Below are positions 1 through 7,453 of a stretch of DNA of 11,641 nt, piece by piece. The translations under genes were made by a program, and so were the position numbers. Source of the stretch: an uncultured Veillonella sp. (lineage in GTDB: Bacteria; Bacillota; Negativicutes; Veillonellales; Veillonellaceae); the NCBI GenBank assembly GCA_900544365.1, contig UQVF01000051.1, forward strand, positions 1-11,641, written 5' to 3'. Under the pieces are notes generated by a model. That model had not been told where the DNA came from, did no database searches, and was given only the letters and a program-made list of their open reading frames with translations. Each line of letters begins with the position of its first letter. Position 1 is the first letter of the stretch.

Positions 1-20
1 TTGCGTAATTAAATTTATAG

Positions 21-35
21 TGATAATATTTATTA
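21..35. promoter_or_regulatory. Fur-like operator upstream of the receptor gene
   Basis: The 15-mer TGATAATATTTATTA matches 12 of 14 defined positions of the 7-1-7 Fur consensus TGATAATNATTATCA. It lies 53 bases before the receptor start, where a promoter is expected. A weak -35 (TTGCGT, 1-6) and -10 (TAATAT, 24-29) at 17-base spacing would place the box over the -10, but this promoter is uncertain. Iron-dependent repression is inferred. AT-rich sequence raises the chance of an accidental match. Confidence 0.55.
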
Positions 36-88
36 TATAAAGGTATAGAATGTATATCTTGGTAAGGTTTTTGTGTTAGGAGTATATT

Positions 89-2305
89 ATGAATAACAAG
101 ACAAGAAAGCAATTGTTATCATTTGCAGCAGCCACGGGTGTCCTTTTCCAATTTGGTGGCACAGCGCATGCTGTACAAGTATTCGATTTAGGTGAATTTG
201 TGGTGCATGCACCAGCTCGTGCGGCAGTAGAAGAAGCGGTTGCAACACCTTCAGTAGAAGGTGCGTATGCAGGTGGTCAAGTATCTCAATCTAGTTTAAT
301 GGGTGTGTTGGGTAACCAATCCTTTATTGATACACCGTTTAACGTTACTGGTTATACAAATGAGTTGATGGAAAATAAACAGGCATCCAATGTAATTGAT
401 ATTGTAGCCAATGATGCTTCTGTCAAAGATCAATCCTTATCAGGTGCTTCTAGCGCTTGGTCGATTCGTGGATTCCGTACAACACAACAAGATACGCAAT
501 TTAATGGCTTGTACAATATTTCTCCACGCTTTTATACCGGTACTGAAAGTATTGAACGTGTAGATGTTATTAAAGGGCCAGCTGCTTTGTTAGGTGGTAT
601 GCCCCCAAATGGTACTATTGGAGGTACAATCAACTTTGTACCAAAACGTGCTACAGATAAAGATATTACAAAGGTGAAATTATCCTTCGGTAATGGCTCT
701 CAATTCACACAACATGTAGATGTAGGACATCGTTTTGGTGATAATAACAAATACGGTGTACGTGTAAATGTGTTGAACCGTAATGGTGAAACATCTAATG
801 ATAACGAAAAAAATAATGCAAGTACAGTAGCAATTGGCGCTGATATGCGTGGTGAAAAAGTACGTGCAGCTATTGATTTGGGATATGTATATAATGAAAT
901 TGAAAATCCACAATACCGCATTACATTTGGCAATAAGTTCTTAGCTAGTACGAAACAAGATGTGTTTACTGTGAAAAATGCAGACCATCATAAGAAATAT
1001 GGCGCTGACGGAACATATCGTCGTGTAACAGAGAAATATGGTGTTATCAGTGGTGAGTATGATTTTAATAAAAATTGGACGGCTTACGCAGGATTTGGTA
1101 TGCGTTATACATCCATGGATTACCTATACAATGAATTCCAAGTAAATGATATTAATGGTAAATCCAATCTTCGTTACCGATATAACAACCAAATCAATAA
1201 ATCTACATCCGTAGAAGTAGGTGTAAAAGGTAAGATTACTACTGGCGATGTAAACCATAATATTGGTGTTGCTTTCGCTCGTTCTGAATACAAACGATAC
1301 ATGGCAAATCGCAATTTAAATAATGTGGCAGCTAACTTCTATGTGCAAACTACAAATTGGGGTGCGCCACAAGGCGATTTAAACTGGTATACGCATTTGA
1401 ATGACACAAGCATCCAAACTGGTGTATCCGTTACAGATAGAATTACTACAAAAGATGAAAGTTGGCAGTTTATTGTGGGTGGACGTTTACAAAAAATTAA
1501 AACACAAAACTTCCCACGTTTAAGTAAAGCCTTCAATGGTGCTGATACATATGCTTCTTATGATAAAACAGCATTCTCTCCAGCAGTAGGCATTGTTCAT
1601 AAATTCAATGACAAAACATCTGTATATGCAAACTATATGGAAGGCTTACAAGCTGATACAGTAACCAATGCAAGCGCTGTTAACTTTGGTGAAGCAGTAG
1701 AACCATATAAAGCAAAACAATACGAAGTAGGTGCAAAGTTTGATTTTGGTAAATACACAGCAACAGTAAGTGCTTTCAATATTAAAACACCAGCTTTAAG
1801 CTATGTAACAGTGACACCAGTTAATAAGCTTGATCGTTACTATAGTTTATCTACTGAAATCCGCAACCGTGGATTAGAGTTTAATGTATTTGGTGAACCT
1901 ACAAAAGGTACTCGTGTATTGGGTGGGTTCATGTTATTAGATTCTCGTTATACAAAAGATAATGCTGATAGTAATGCAAAAGGTCACCGTGTTGAAGGTA
2001 CATCAAAAGTAAATGCTGTAGTTGGATTAGAACAAGACGTAAAAGCAGTACAAGGCTTAACGTTTACAACACGTTTGAATTATACAGGACCAGCATTTGC
2101 TAACCAAGATAACACAATTCGTGTTCCAGGATACTTCACATGGGATTTAGGTGCTAGATACACATGGAATAGCGGTCATGTTCCAATGACAGTTCGTGCA
2201 GATGTGTACAATGTATTGAATAAGGATTACTGGAATGCATTAAATGGATCTGTTTACCAAGGTAATGGACGAACAGCTATGGTATCTTTAACTGCTGGAT
2301 TCTAA
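89..2305 (+). CDS. TonB-dependent siderophore outer-membrane receptor
   Basis: An outer-membrane gated beta-barrel that binds a ferric siderophore and imports it using TonB energy. Residues 1-28 form a signal peptide (NKTRK basic end, hydrophobic core, AHA cleavage site). A TonB-box-like segment, VFDLGEFVV, follows at 31-39. The plug domain runs from about 80 to 187 and includes SIRGF (125-129) and the family-typical ERVDVIKGPAALLGG (156-170) followed by GGTINFVPK. The rest is barrel, ending in the terminal Phe expected of outer-membrane proteins. Its 738 residues are normal for the FhuA/FoxA/FcuA-like siderophore receptor family. The start is supported by GGAG seven bases upstream (79-82). 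It heads the uptake gene cluster and follows a Fur-like box. The siderophore (hydroxamate or other) cannot be told from sequence. Confidence 0.95.
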   Translation: MNNKTRKQLLSFAAATGVLFQFGGTAHAVQVFDLGEFVVHAPARAAVEEAVATPSVEGAYAGGQVSQSSLMGVLGNQSFIDTPFNVTGYTNELMENKQASNVIDIVANDASVKDQSLSGASSAWSIRGFRTTQQDTQFNGLYNISPRFYTGTESIERVDVIKGPAALLGGMPPNGTIGGTINFVPKRATDKDITKVKLSFGNGSQFTQHVDVGHRFGDNNKYGVRVNVLNRNGETSNDNEKNNASTVAIGADMRGEKVRAAIDLGYVYNEIENPQYRITFGNKFLASTKQDVFTVKNADHHKKYGADGTYRRVTEKYGVISGEYDFNKNWTAYAGFGMRYTSMDYLYNEFQVNDINGKSNLRYRYNNQINKSTSVEVGVKGKITTGDVNHNIGVAFARSEYKRYMANRNLNNVAANFYVQTTNWGAPQGDLNWYTHLNDTSIQTGVSVTDRITTKDESWQFIVGGRLQKIKTQNFPRLSKAFNGADTYASYDKTAFSPAVGIVHKFNDKTSVYANYMEGLQADTVTNASAVNFGEAVEPYKAKQYEVGAKFDFGKYTATVSAFNIKTPALSYVTVTPVNKLDRYYSLSTEIRNRGLEFNVFGEPTKGTRVLGGFMLLDSRYTKDNADSNAKGHRVEGTSKVNAVVGLEQDVKAVQGLTFTTRLNYTGPAFANQDNTIRVPGYFTWDLGARYTWNSGHVPMTVRADVYNVLNKDYWNALNGSVYQGNGRTAMVSLTAGF

Positions 2306-2342
2306 TGATTATATAATCTAACTAGATATATCCATTTAGGGG

Positions 2343-2373
2343 AAGAACCTTCTGTTATGCAGAGGGTTCTTTT
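2343..2373 (+). terminator. Hairpin terminator or attenuator between receptor and permease genes
   Basis: The arms AAGAACCTTCTG (2343-2354) and CAGAGGGTTCTT (2360-2371) form a 12-bp stem with one G-U pair and a 5-base loop, followed by TTC. The U-tract is short, so termination is probably incomplete. No convincing promoter is visible in the 30 bases before the next gene. Partial read-through would give much receptor and less transporter. Confidence 0.75.
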
Positions 2374-2403
2374 CTATGTCAAGATATACAAGAAAGGAGA
2401 TAC

Positions 2404-3453
2404 ATGGTACAGAAAGATATATCTTCATCTTATGCACCTCAAAAGAATACGTCTTTCTTTGGAAAGTTTACAGGTCAAATGATAGTGGCCTTACTTATTC
2501 TAGGATTAGGCAGTTTCGTATTCTTATCGGTAGGGGCAAGGTCCATTTCACTAGAGATGATTTGGAATAGTATTTGGAGTGGCTCTGTGAATACAGATAG
2601 CATCGTCATTAATACAATTCGTATACCTCGATTGTTGGTGGCTTTCATCTGCGGTATTCATTTTGCCGTCGCAGGAGCGCTCATGCAAGGAATTACAAAT
2701 AACCCGATGGCGAGCCCTTCTATTTTAGGGGTTAATGCAGGAGCTAGTTTTGGTCTCGCCATTGCTATGATTGCCTTCCCTATGGCAAGTTTAAATATGA
2801 CTATATTATTCAGCTTTTTAGGGGCTGGATTGGCAACGGCTTGCATTTTATACTTAGCCAATCGAGGTATGGCGAAGGGATCTAAAGTATATTTAGCCTT
2901 AGCTGGTACTGCTATTAGTGCTATTTTTATGGCCATTACACAAGCTTTAGTTGTTTTCTTTGATGTAGCTCAAGATATGAGTTATTGGACAGCTGGCGGT
3001 ATTGGTGGCGTTCGTATGGAGCAAGTGTTGTTAGTGGCTCCTTGGACTCTTATCCGTGGGGTTATTGAAAAAGGAATTGCCTTGGCTATTTCTAAACAAA
3101 TTACCTTGCTTAGCTTAGGCGATGAAGTGGTTGTTGGTTTAGGTGGAAAGTTAACCCAAATTCGTCTCTTAGCAGGTCTTACTGTATTACTGTTAAGTGG
3201 ATCTGCTGTAGCCATTGCGGGACCTATCGGCTTTGTTGGCCTCATTGTGCCGCATATGGCTCGTTACATGGTAGGTCTCAGCTATGAAAAAGTCATTCCT
3301 TTTTCTGCTGTTTTAGGTGCCATTGTGGTCATCGTAGCAGATACGGTAGCACGTGTGGTATCGCCACCATTTGAAGTGCCTCTAGGGGCTGTGACCGCCT
3401 TAGTAGGGGTTCCTTTCTTTCTCTATTTAGCGAATCGAAAGGAGGCTAACTAA
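2404..3453 (+). CDS. FecCD-family iron-siderophore ABC transporter permease (first)
   Basis: One of two membrane subunits of a BtuC/FecCD-type importer in the inner membrane. It has a cytoplasmic N-terminus, then multiple hydrophobic helices. Family motifs: RIPR (73-76), GALMQGITNNPMASPSILG (91-109), the SLGDE-VGLGGKL loop (236-248) in the region contacting the ATPase, GPIGFVGLIVPHMAR (272-286), and a C-terminal PLGAVTALVGVPFFLYL (325-341). Its 349 residues are typical. The ATG at 2404 has AGGAGA (2395-2400) close upstream, a slightly short spacing. Its stop overlaps the next start by one base (TAATG), implying translational coupling. It probably forms a heterodimer with the next gene product. 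Confidence 0.93.
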   Translation: MVQKDISSSYAPQKNTSFFGKFTGQMIVALLILGLGSFVFLSVGARSISLEMIWNSIWSGSVNTDSIVINTIRIPRLLVAFICGIHFAVAGALMQGITNNPMASPSILGVNAGASFGLAIAMIAFPMASLNMTILFSFLGAGLATACILYLANRGMAKGSKVYLALAGTAISAIFMAITQALVVFFDVAQDMSYWTAGGIGGVRMEQVLLVAPWTLIRGVIEKGIALAISKQITLLSLGDEVVVGLGGKLTQIRLLAGLTVLLLSGSAVAIAGPIGFVGLIVPHMARYMVGLSYEKVIPFSAVLGAIVVIVADTVARVVSPPFEVPLGAVTALVGVPFFLYLANRKEAN

Positions 3454-4457
3454 TGTATCAAGGTAGACGATTTGCCCTGTGGGCGATTGGGCTGTTAATA
3501 GCGTTGGCAGTGATGTTTGTAATCCATTTAGGAACGGGATTTTCTGAGTTCTCTTACATGGATTTAGTGCGAATTATCGCCGGCTATGGGACAGAATGGC
3601 AAGAGCGCATTGTTTTTGACTTCCGTATGGTTCGATCCGTGCTAGCTATTTGTATCGGTGCTGGTTTAGCTCTATCTGGGGCTATCTTTCAAACCATCAC
3701 TCGTAATGAATTAGCTAGTCCCAGCGTGCTCGGTGTCAATGCAGGCGCTGGTGTAGCAGTGATGTTATACATCTATTTTGAGCCAGCTAATGCCATAACT
3801 ACAATTTGGAAAGCACCTCTCTTTGCCATCATTGGTGGTGGATTGGCAGCGCTAATTATTTTTCGTATGTCTTATCGAAAAGGTCGTAGTTTGTCTCCAA
3901 TGACGTTAATTTTGAACGGTATCGCTGTATCTACAGGTATTCATGCAGTACAAATGGTGACCATGGTGACCTTAAGTCCAGATAAATTTAATCAAATCAA
4001 TACTTGGCTCATCGGTACGATTTTTGGAAATAGCTGGAACCATGTGATGGTCTTAGCACCGATTGTAGCGATTGGTGCAATAGCCTTATATTGCTACTCT
4101 ACAAAATTAAATGTATTGAATTTGAATGAAGAAACTGCTATCGGTTTAGGAGCACGGATTACAAAGGAGCGTGTTACCTTCCTTTGTATTGCGGTAATTG
4201 TAGCCGCTTCTTGTGTTGCTGTAGGTGGTAGTATTGGTTTCATTGGGCTTATTGCGCCACATATTGCACGGCGTTTAGTAGGTGTCAACCATCGTTATTA
4301 TTTACCAGTAACCCTTTTATTAGGAGCTCTATTGTTACTTTCAGCAGACTGGTTAGGACAAGTCATCATTGCACCAGACGAAATGTTAGTAGGCATCATC
4401 GTAGCATTGGTGGGAGCACCCTATTTTCTATATGTATTGGCACGGACGAGAGGATAA
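3453..4457 (+). CDS. FecCD-family iron-siderophore ABC transporter permease (second)
   Basis: Partner membrane subunit of the importer, 334 residues. Motifs in order: a hydrophobic first helix (8-25), FRMVRSVLA (57-65, the RxxR motif), GAIFQTITRNELASPSVLG (76-94), LNEETAIGLGARI (224-236, ATPase-coupling loop), GSIGFIGLIAPHIARR (259-274), and a PDEMLVGIIVALVGAPYFLY tail (308-327). It overlaps the first permease by one base and has a strong SD, AAAGGAGG (3438-3445), inside the end of that gene. Three bases separate its stop from the ATPase start. The two permeases diverge outside the shared motifs, as expected for a heterodimeric FecC/FecD-like or FeuB/FeuC-like channel rather than a recent duplication. 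Confidence 0.93.
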   Translation: MYQGRRFALWAIGLLIALAVMFVIHLGTGFSEFSYMDLVRIIAGYGTEWQERIVFDFRMVRSVLAICIGAGLALSGAIFQTITRNELASPSVLGVNAGAGVAVMLYIYFEPANAITTIWKAPLFAIIGGGLAALIIFRMSYRKGRSLSPMTLILNGIAVSTGIHAVQMVTMVTLSPDKFNQINTWLIGTIFGNSWNHVMVLAPIVAIGAIALYCYSTKLNVLNLNEETAIGLGARITKERVTFLCIAVIVAASCVAVGGSIGFIGLIAPHIARRLVGVNHRYYLPVTLLLGALLLLSADWLGQVIIAPDEMLVGIIVALVGAPYFLYVLARTRG

Positions 4458-4460
4458 GAT

Positions 4461-5279
4461 ATGGCATTTGAATTACAACACGTTTCTACTGGGTATGAGC
4501 ATAAGATTATCAGTAAGGACGTAGATATTAGAATTCCCTTGGAAAAGGTAACTGCCTTGATTGGCTCCAATGGTTGCGGTAAATCCACTCTGTTGAAAAC
4601 GATTTGTCGAATCATTGCACCCAAAGGAGGCTCCGTTATTTTAAATGGAGAAGATATTCATAAAAAAGATACGAAGGAATTGGCGAAACAACTAGCAATT
4701 TTGCCACAGAACCCGATGGCACCAGGGTCTTTGACGGTGCGTGACCTCATTAGTTATGGTCGTGCGCCCCACAAATCTGGTATTTTGCAACGTGAAAGTC
4801 AACGGGATCGTGAATTAATTGATTGGGCCATTGATGTGACGGATTTACATAACTTTGCTCATACACCGATTCAGAATTTATCGGGCGGTCAACGCCAACG
4901 GGCTTGGATTGCCATGGCCATTGCGCAAGATACAGATATTCTATTCTTGGATGAACCTACTAGTTATTTAGATATTTCTCATCAAATGGATGTACTGGAA
5001 CTAGTAGAACGATTGAACCAAGAATATAAGAAAACGGTCATTATGGTCATTCATGAATTGAATCAAGCGGCGCGTTATGCGGACCATATTATCGCTATGA
5101 AAGATGGAGATGTGCACTTTCAAGGAACGCCACATGAGGTATTAACAGAAGAAATGTTGAGTAAAATTTTTGGAGTGGACTCCATCATTTTGAATGACCC
5201 TCGGACGAATCGTCCGTACTGTATTGCCTATACCCATGCATCGGTGGAAAAAGCGAAACAAGTAGGTGGTGCATTATGA
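4461..5279 (+). CDS. ABC transporter ATPase for iron-siderophore import (FhuC/FecE-like)
   Basis: Cytoplasmic ATPase that drives the two permeases. All catalytic elements are present: Walker A GSNGCGKST (35-43), Q-loop Gln83 in LPQNP, the signature LSGGQ (140-144), Walker B ILFLDEP (160-166), D-loop SYLD (168-171) and switch His198 in VIHELN. The LDEPTSYLDISHQ and DHIIAMKDG segments are typical of the FepC/FhuC/BtuD group. Length 272 is normal. It starts three bases after the second permease and overlaps the binding-protein gene by four bases (ATGA), so the four transporter genes are translationally linked. No defect is visible. Confidence 0.95.
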   Translation: MAFELQHVSTGYEHKIISKDVDIRIPLEKVTALIGSNGCGKSTLLKTICRIIAPKGGSVILNGEDIHKKDTKELAKQLAILPQNPMAPGSLTVRDLISYGRAPHKSGILQRESQRDRELIDWAIDVTDLHNFAHTPIQNLSGGQRQRAWIAMAIAQDTDILFLDEPTSYLDISHQMDVLELVERLNQEYKKTVIMVIHELNQAARYADHIIAMKDGDVHFQGTPHEVLTEEMLSKIFGVDSIILNDPRTNRPYCIAYTHASVEKAKQVGGAL

Positions 5280-6367
5280 TGGGACGTCGTGTTGGATCCT
5301 ATCTCGGCTGGGCAGCTACATTGGCGATTGTAGCAGCTCTTCTGTATGGCTTAGTGAGCGGAACTTTCAGTAGCTGGGGCGCCCCTCGTTTAGGAGAAGG
5401 TTCGGTAGTGAAAGAAAAGCGACTCGACACGGATGAGGCTATTACGAAAGAAATGAATGCTCGCTTCAAGAAAGTAAAACAATCTGCAGAGAAGCTCATT
5501 ACCAATGAAGAGGGGAAAATGGTATTGCACCATAAATATGGTACTACTGTCATCCCTGATAAGCAGGAACGCATTGTGGTCATCCGTATGGAAGACCCAA
5601 TGTATGCCCTAGGTGCGCCTATGATAGGGGCTTACAATCGAGATAACTTTTACTTGCATAATGAACTAGAAGCGCAAGGTGTACAGCACATCAGTATTAA
5701 CGAGGAAACGAAAACTATTAATTTAGAGCAAATTGAGGCGTTAAAACCAGATTTGATCATTATGCGTGATTCCTTCACTCGTAGTACCTTTGATGCGTTG
5801 AGCAAAATTGCGCCCACCGCAGCGTTTGAGTTACAAAATGCGGAGAGGGCATTGCTGACACTTGGTATGGTATTACATCGTGAAAAACAAGCAGAAGCAC
5901 GATTGCGCCAATATTATAACCATGTGAAAGAAGCTCGTATGGCGATCAAATCTCGTATTGGAGATAGTCCGCTAGCCTATATTCGGGTGATGAAAAAAGA
6001 AATACGCTTATATCCGTACTCCTCAAGTGTAAATAGTCGATTCATTTTTGATTTGCTGAATATTACACCGGATACAGAGTCATTAGCGTTAGATGGTAAA
6101 AGTAACAATGCTGTATCCCATGAAATGTTACCGGATATCGATGCGAAATATCTACTAGTAAGCTCTGCTTATGGGGCGAGCAGTCGCAGTACATCGAATC
6201 AAGTAGGGAAAGAACTAGAAGATATACAAGCCATGGAAATTTGGCACACCATTCCAGCGGTACAAGAAGGACATGTACACGTGGTGACGAATCAGGTGTG
6301 GAGTTCTCATGGGATTATAGCGAAAGAACGGGCAATCGACGAGCTTCGCTTGTGGTTAGCTCCTTGA
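5276..6367 (+). CDS. Periplasmic iron-siderophore binding protein
   Basis: Solute-binding component that hands the siderophore from the periplasm to the permease pair. Residues 12-28 are a hydrophobic export segment after MMGRR. There is no lipobox cysteine, so the protein is either a cleaved soluble periplasmic protein or anchored by this helix. A polar, probably helical linker (about 45-80) precedes the FhuD/FecB-type fold, which begins near HHKYGTTVIPDKQERIVVI (85-103) and ends with GIIAKERAIDELRLWLAP. The 363 residues are longer than most family members because of the N-terminal extension. The start overlaps the ATPase stop (ATGA). A second ATG at 5279 is possible. The gene closes the operon, and a large hairpin follows 45 bases later. 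Confidence 0.88.
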   Translation: MMGRRVGSYLGWAATLAIVAALLYGLVSGTFSSWGAPRLGEGSVVKEKRLDTDEAITKEMNARFKKVKQSAEKLITNEEGKMVLHHKYGTTVIPDKQERIVVIRMEDPMYALGAPMIGAYNRDNFYLHNELEAQGVQHISINEETKTINLEQIEALKPDLIIMRDSFTRSTFDALSKIAPTAAFELQNAERALLTLGMVLHREKQAEARLRQYYNHVKEARMAIKSRIGDSPLAYIRVMKKEIRLYPYSSSVNSRFIFDLLNITPDTESLALDGKSNNAVSHEMLPDIDAKYLLVSSAYGASSRSTSNQVGKELEDIQAMEIWHTIPAVQEGHVHVVTNQVWSSHGIIAKERAIDELRLWLAP

Positions 6368-6412
6368 GATGCTATGTAGCTTGTGACATTTGTAACTGAA
6401 TAGGAAAAAGGG

Positions 6413-6477
6413 AAGAGCACGGCATACCCCTCACAAACGGTATTTCATAATGTTTGTTCGGGGCACACCGTGCTCTT
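6413..6477. terminator. Long symmetric three-segment hairpin, probable bidirectional terminator
   Basis: Three paired blocks share one axis: AAGAGCACGG (6413-6422) with CCGTGCTCTT (6468-6477), CCCC (6427-6430) with GGGG (6460-6463), and ACAAAC (6433-6438) with GTTTGT (6452-6457). They are separated by equal internal loops (CATA/CACA and TC/TC) and capped by 13 bases. On the minus strand the stem is followed by CCCTTTTT, on the plus strand by CTTGTG. It lies 45 bases after the binding-protein stop. It probably ends the uptake operon and blocks minus-strand read-through. It is longer than a normal terminator and could be a copy of a dispersed palindromic repeat. Confidence 0.7.
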
Positions 6478-6583
6478 CTTGTGTTTAGATTATTTAGGCA
6501 GTAAAGGAAAGCCACAAGGCTACTACACATAACTGCGTTCCTTAGAGAAATAGTTTGTTGTTTTCGTTTCTTCAATAAGTAAT
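6478..6583. other. Unassigned spacer between convergent operons
   Basis: About 100 bases with no supported gene. I looked on the plus strand for a remnant of a small toxin like the one at 9022, because the element that follows resembles the toxin's 3' region. Only a weak resemblance at a TAAGTA string was found. A minus-strand open frame crosses here but is composed largely of hairpin sequence and is not called. Confidence 0.4.
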
Positions 6584-6629
6584 GAAAAAGCCTAACGAAT
6601 AAGGTCTGACACACCTTAGCACGTTAGGC
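6584..6629 (-). terminator. Rho-independent terminator of the exbB-exbD-tonB operon
   Basis: Reading the minus strand, GCCTAACG (6629-6622) pairs with CGTTAGGC (6597-6590), and an inner TAAGGT/ACCTTA pair extends the stem. It is followed at once by TTTTTC. All pairs are Watson-Crick. It lies 108 bases beyond the tonB stop and also serves as the 3' end of the element A candidate RNA. Confidence 0.75.
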
Positions 6630-6656
6630 ATTTTCAATTTTCTATTTTCTTGAGAT

Positions 6657-6694
6657 GAGCCTAAAGCCTTCGACACTTTGGTGGCTCTTCTTTT
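6657..6694 (+). terminator. Second hairpin of element A, plus-strand terminator-like
   Basis: GAGCC (6657-6661) pairs with GGCTC (6683-6687), and AAAG (6663-6666) with CTTT (6676-6679). On the plus strand it is followed by TTCTTTTG. It would stop any plus-strand read-through from entering tonB in antisense. On the minus strand the same hairpin forms the 5' part of the element A RNA. Confidence 0.5.
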
Positions 6695-6703
6695 GTTATG
6701 TTT

Positions 6704-6732
6704 AGTATAACACAGTTGTCTATAAAACACAA
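6704..6732 (-). promoter_or_regulatory. Candidate promoter for element A RNA
   Basis: The minus strand reads TGTTATACT (6712-6704), an extended -10 identical to that of the toxin promoter at 8960-8968. A weak -35-like TTGTGT (6732-6727) sits 17 bases upstream. It lies directly after the tonB stop codon, in the 33-base gap before the GAAGAGC block. Confidence 0.35.
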
Positions 6733-6736
6733 AGTA

Positions 6737-7450
6737 TTACTGGAATACGATGGAGAAGCGTATTCTAGCAGGTAATGGGTCGCCAAATTTGTTTGTTCCA
6801 GGTGCAAATGGCACGGTTGGTATATAGGCTGCGACTGCATTTTGTTGGGCTGCATTGGCATCGCCAGAGACTTGAACTGATGCGACTTGGCCGCTTTCGT
6901 AAATATCGGCGGTTACGTAGACAGTACCAGATTGTCCAGGTGTTGGGTTAGCTGGTTGTATGTTGCCCAATGGAGTTGGACGGTTGACAACAGTGGTCCT
7001 AGCTTCTTCTTCGGCGGCACGGGCGGCTGCATCGGCTTCCGCTTTGGCACGGGCTGCAGCTTCAGCAGCTTGGAGAGCTGCATTAGACTGCGGTGATGCA
7101 ATCGGTTGTTGTTTAGGCAAGGTACTTGGTTTTTGTTTTGGTACGTCTTGCTTTGGTTGTTCTGGTCGAGGTTCTGGTTTCATAGATTCCGGAATCTCAG
7201 GAACGGCTACCGCTTCTTGTGGTTCTGATGGAGTGCTTTCCTCTTGTGGAGGTTGTTGTTCCGCAGATTGTGAATTTTCAGATGCCTGCTCTTGAGCGCT
7301 TTCAGCCATACTTACTTCATAGAACGTGGTTGTTGATTCATGGAATGGTTCCGTTACTTTATTGAAGATGGCAGACGCCACAGGGATGAGCGCGATATGA
7401 CCCGCTAAGGAGATGTAGAGGGCGTATTTCCAAAATTTATCTTCCTTCAC
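6737..7450 (-). CDS. tonB: TonB energy-transducing protein
   Basis: Spans the periplasm and couples the ExbB-ExbD proton motor to TonB-dependent receptors. A single N-terminal anchor (about 8-29) carries Ser14 and His18 in SLAGH, the same S-x3-H spacing as the essential Ser16/His20 of Escherichia coli TonB. A Pro/Gln/Glu-rich spacer (about 60-120) is followed by an Ala/Glu-rich probable helix (124-152, AAEAAARAKAEAD), which resembles TolA more than classical TonB. The C-terminal domain starts near GTVYVTADIYESGQV (175-189) and ends IRFSIVFQ. The start codon is GTG, preceded by AGAGGT overlapping the exbD stop, two bases away. Length 237 is typical. The exbB/exbD context supports TonB over TolA. 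Confidence 0.88.
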   Translation of the reverse strand: MKEDKFWKYALYISLAGHIALIPVASAIFNKVTEPFHESTTTFYEVSMAESAQEQASENSQSAEQQPPQEESTPSEPQEAVAVPEIPESMKPEPRPEQPKQDVPKQKPSTLPKQQPIASPQSNAALQAAEAAARAKAEADAAARAAEEEARTTVVNRPTPLGNIQPANPTPGQSGTVYVTADIYESGQVASVQVSGDANAAQQNAVAAYIPTVPFAPGTNKFGDPLPARIRFSIVFQ

Positions 7451-7453
7451 GGA

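Larger units (their letters stand above)
6584..6697 (-). ncRNA. Candidate small structured RNA downstream of tonB (element A)
   Basis: On the minus strand an extended -10 site (6704-6712) would start a transcript near 6697. The RNA would contain a hairpin with GAGCC (6687-6683) paired to GGCTC (6661-6657) and AAAG paired to CTTT. A single-stranded AT-rich stretch follows, then a terminator hairpin. Two 11-nt blocks (plus-strand CACGTTAGGCA at 6620-6630 and GATGAGCCTAA at 6654-6664) recur with similar spacing in the toxin locus (9162-9172 and 9188-9198). It could simply be the 3' end of the tonB transcript. An independent sRNA is inferred from the promoter and the shared architecture. Confidence 0.4.

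Noticed and set aside
680..933. Two overlapping 77-codon minus-strand frames inside the receptor gene
   Set aside because: They lie fully within a convincing receptor coding region, have no SD, and show no family features.
2376..2570. 64-codon plus-strand frame at the first permease start
   Set aside because: It overlaps the permease in another frame, and its sequence is not protein-like. The permease frame has the SD and the family motifs.
6372..6614. An 80-codon minus-strand open frame between the convergent operons
   Set aside because: It runs through the tonB terminator and the long hairpin at 6413-6477. Its composition follows those inverted repeats, and no domain or membrane pattern stands out. 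An internal ATG near 6532 has an AAGGA site, but that alone is not enough.
6960..7295. Plus-strand 111-codon frame rich in Ala, Ser, Gly and Cys
   Set aside because: It is the complement of the low-complexity Pro/Ala-rich spacer of tonB, and its composition is what the antisense of such codons gives.
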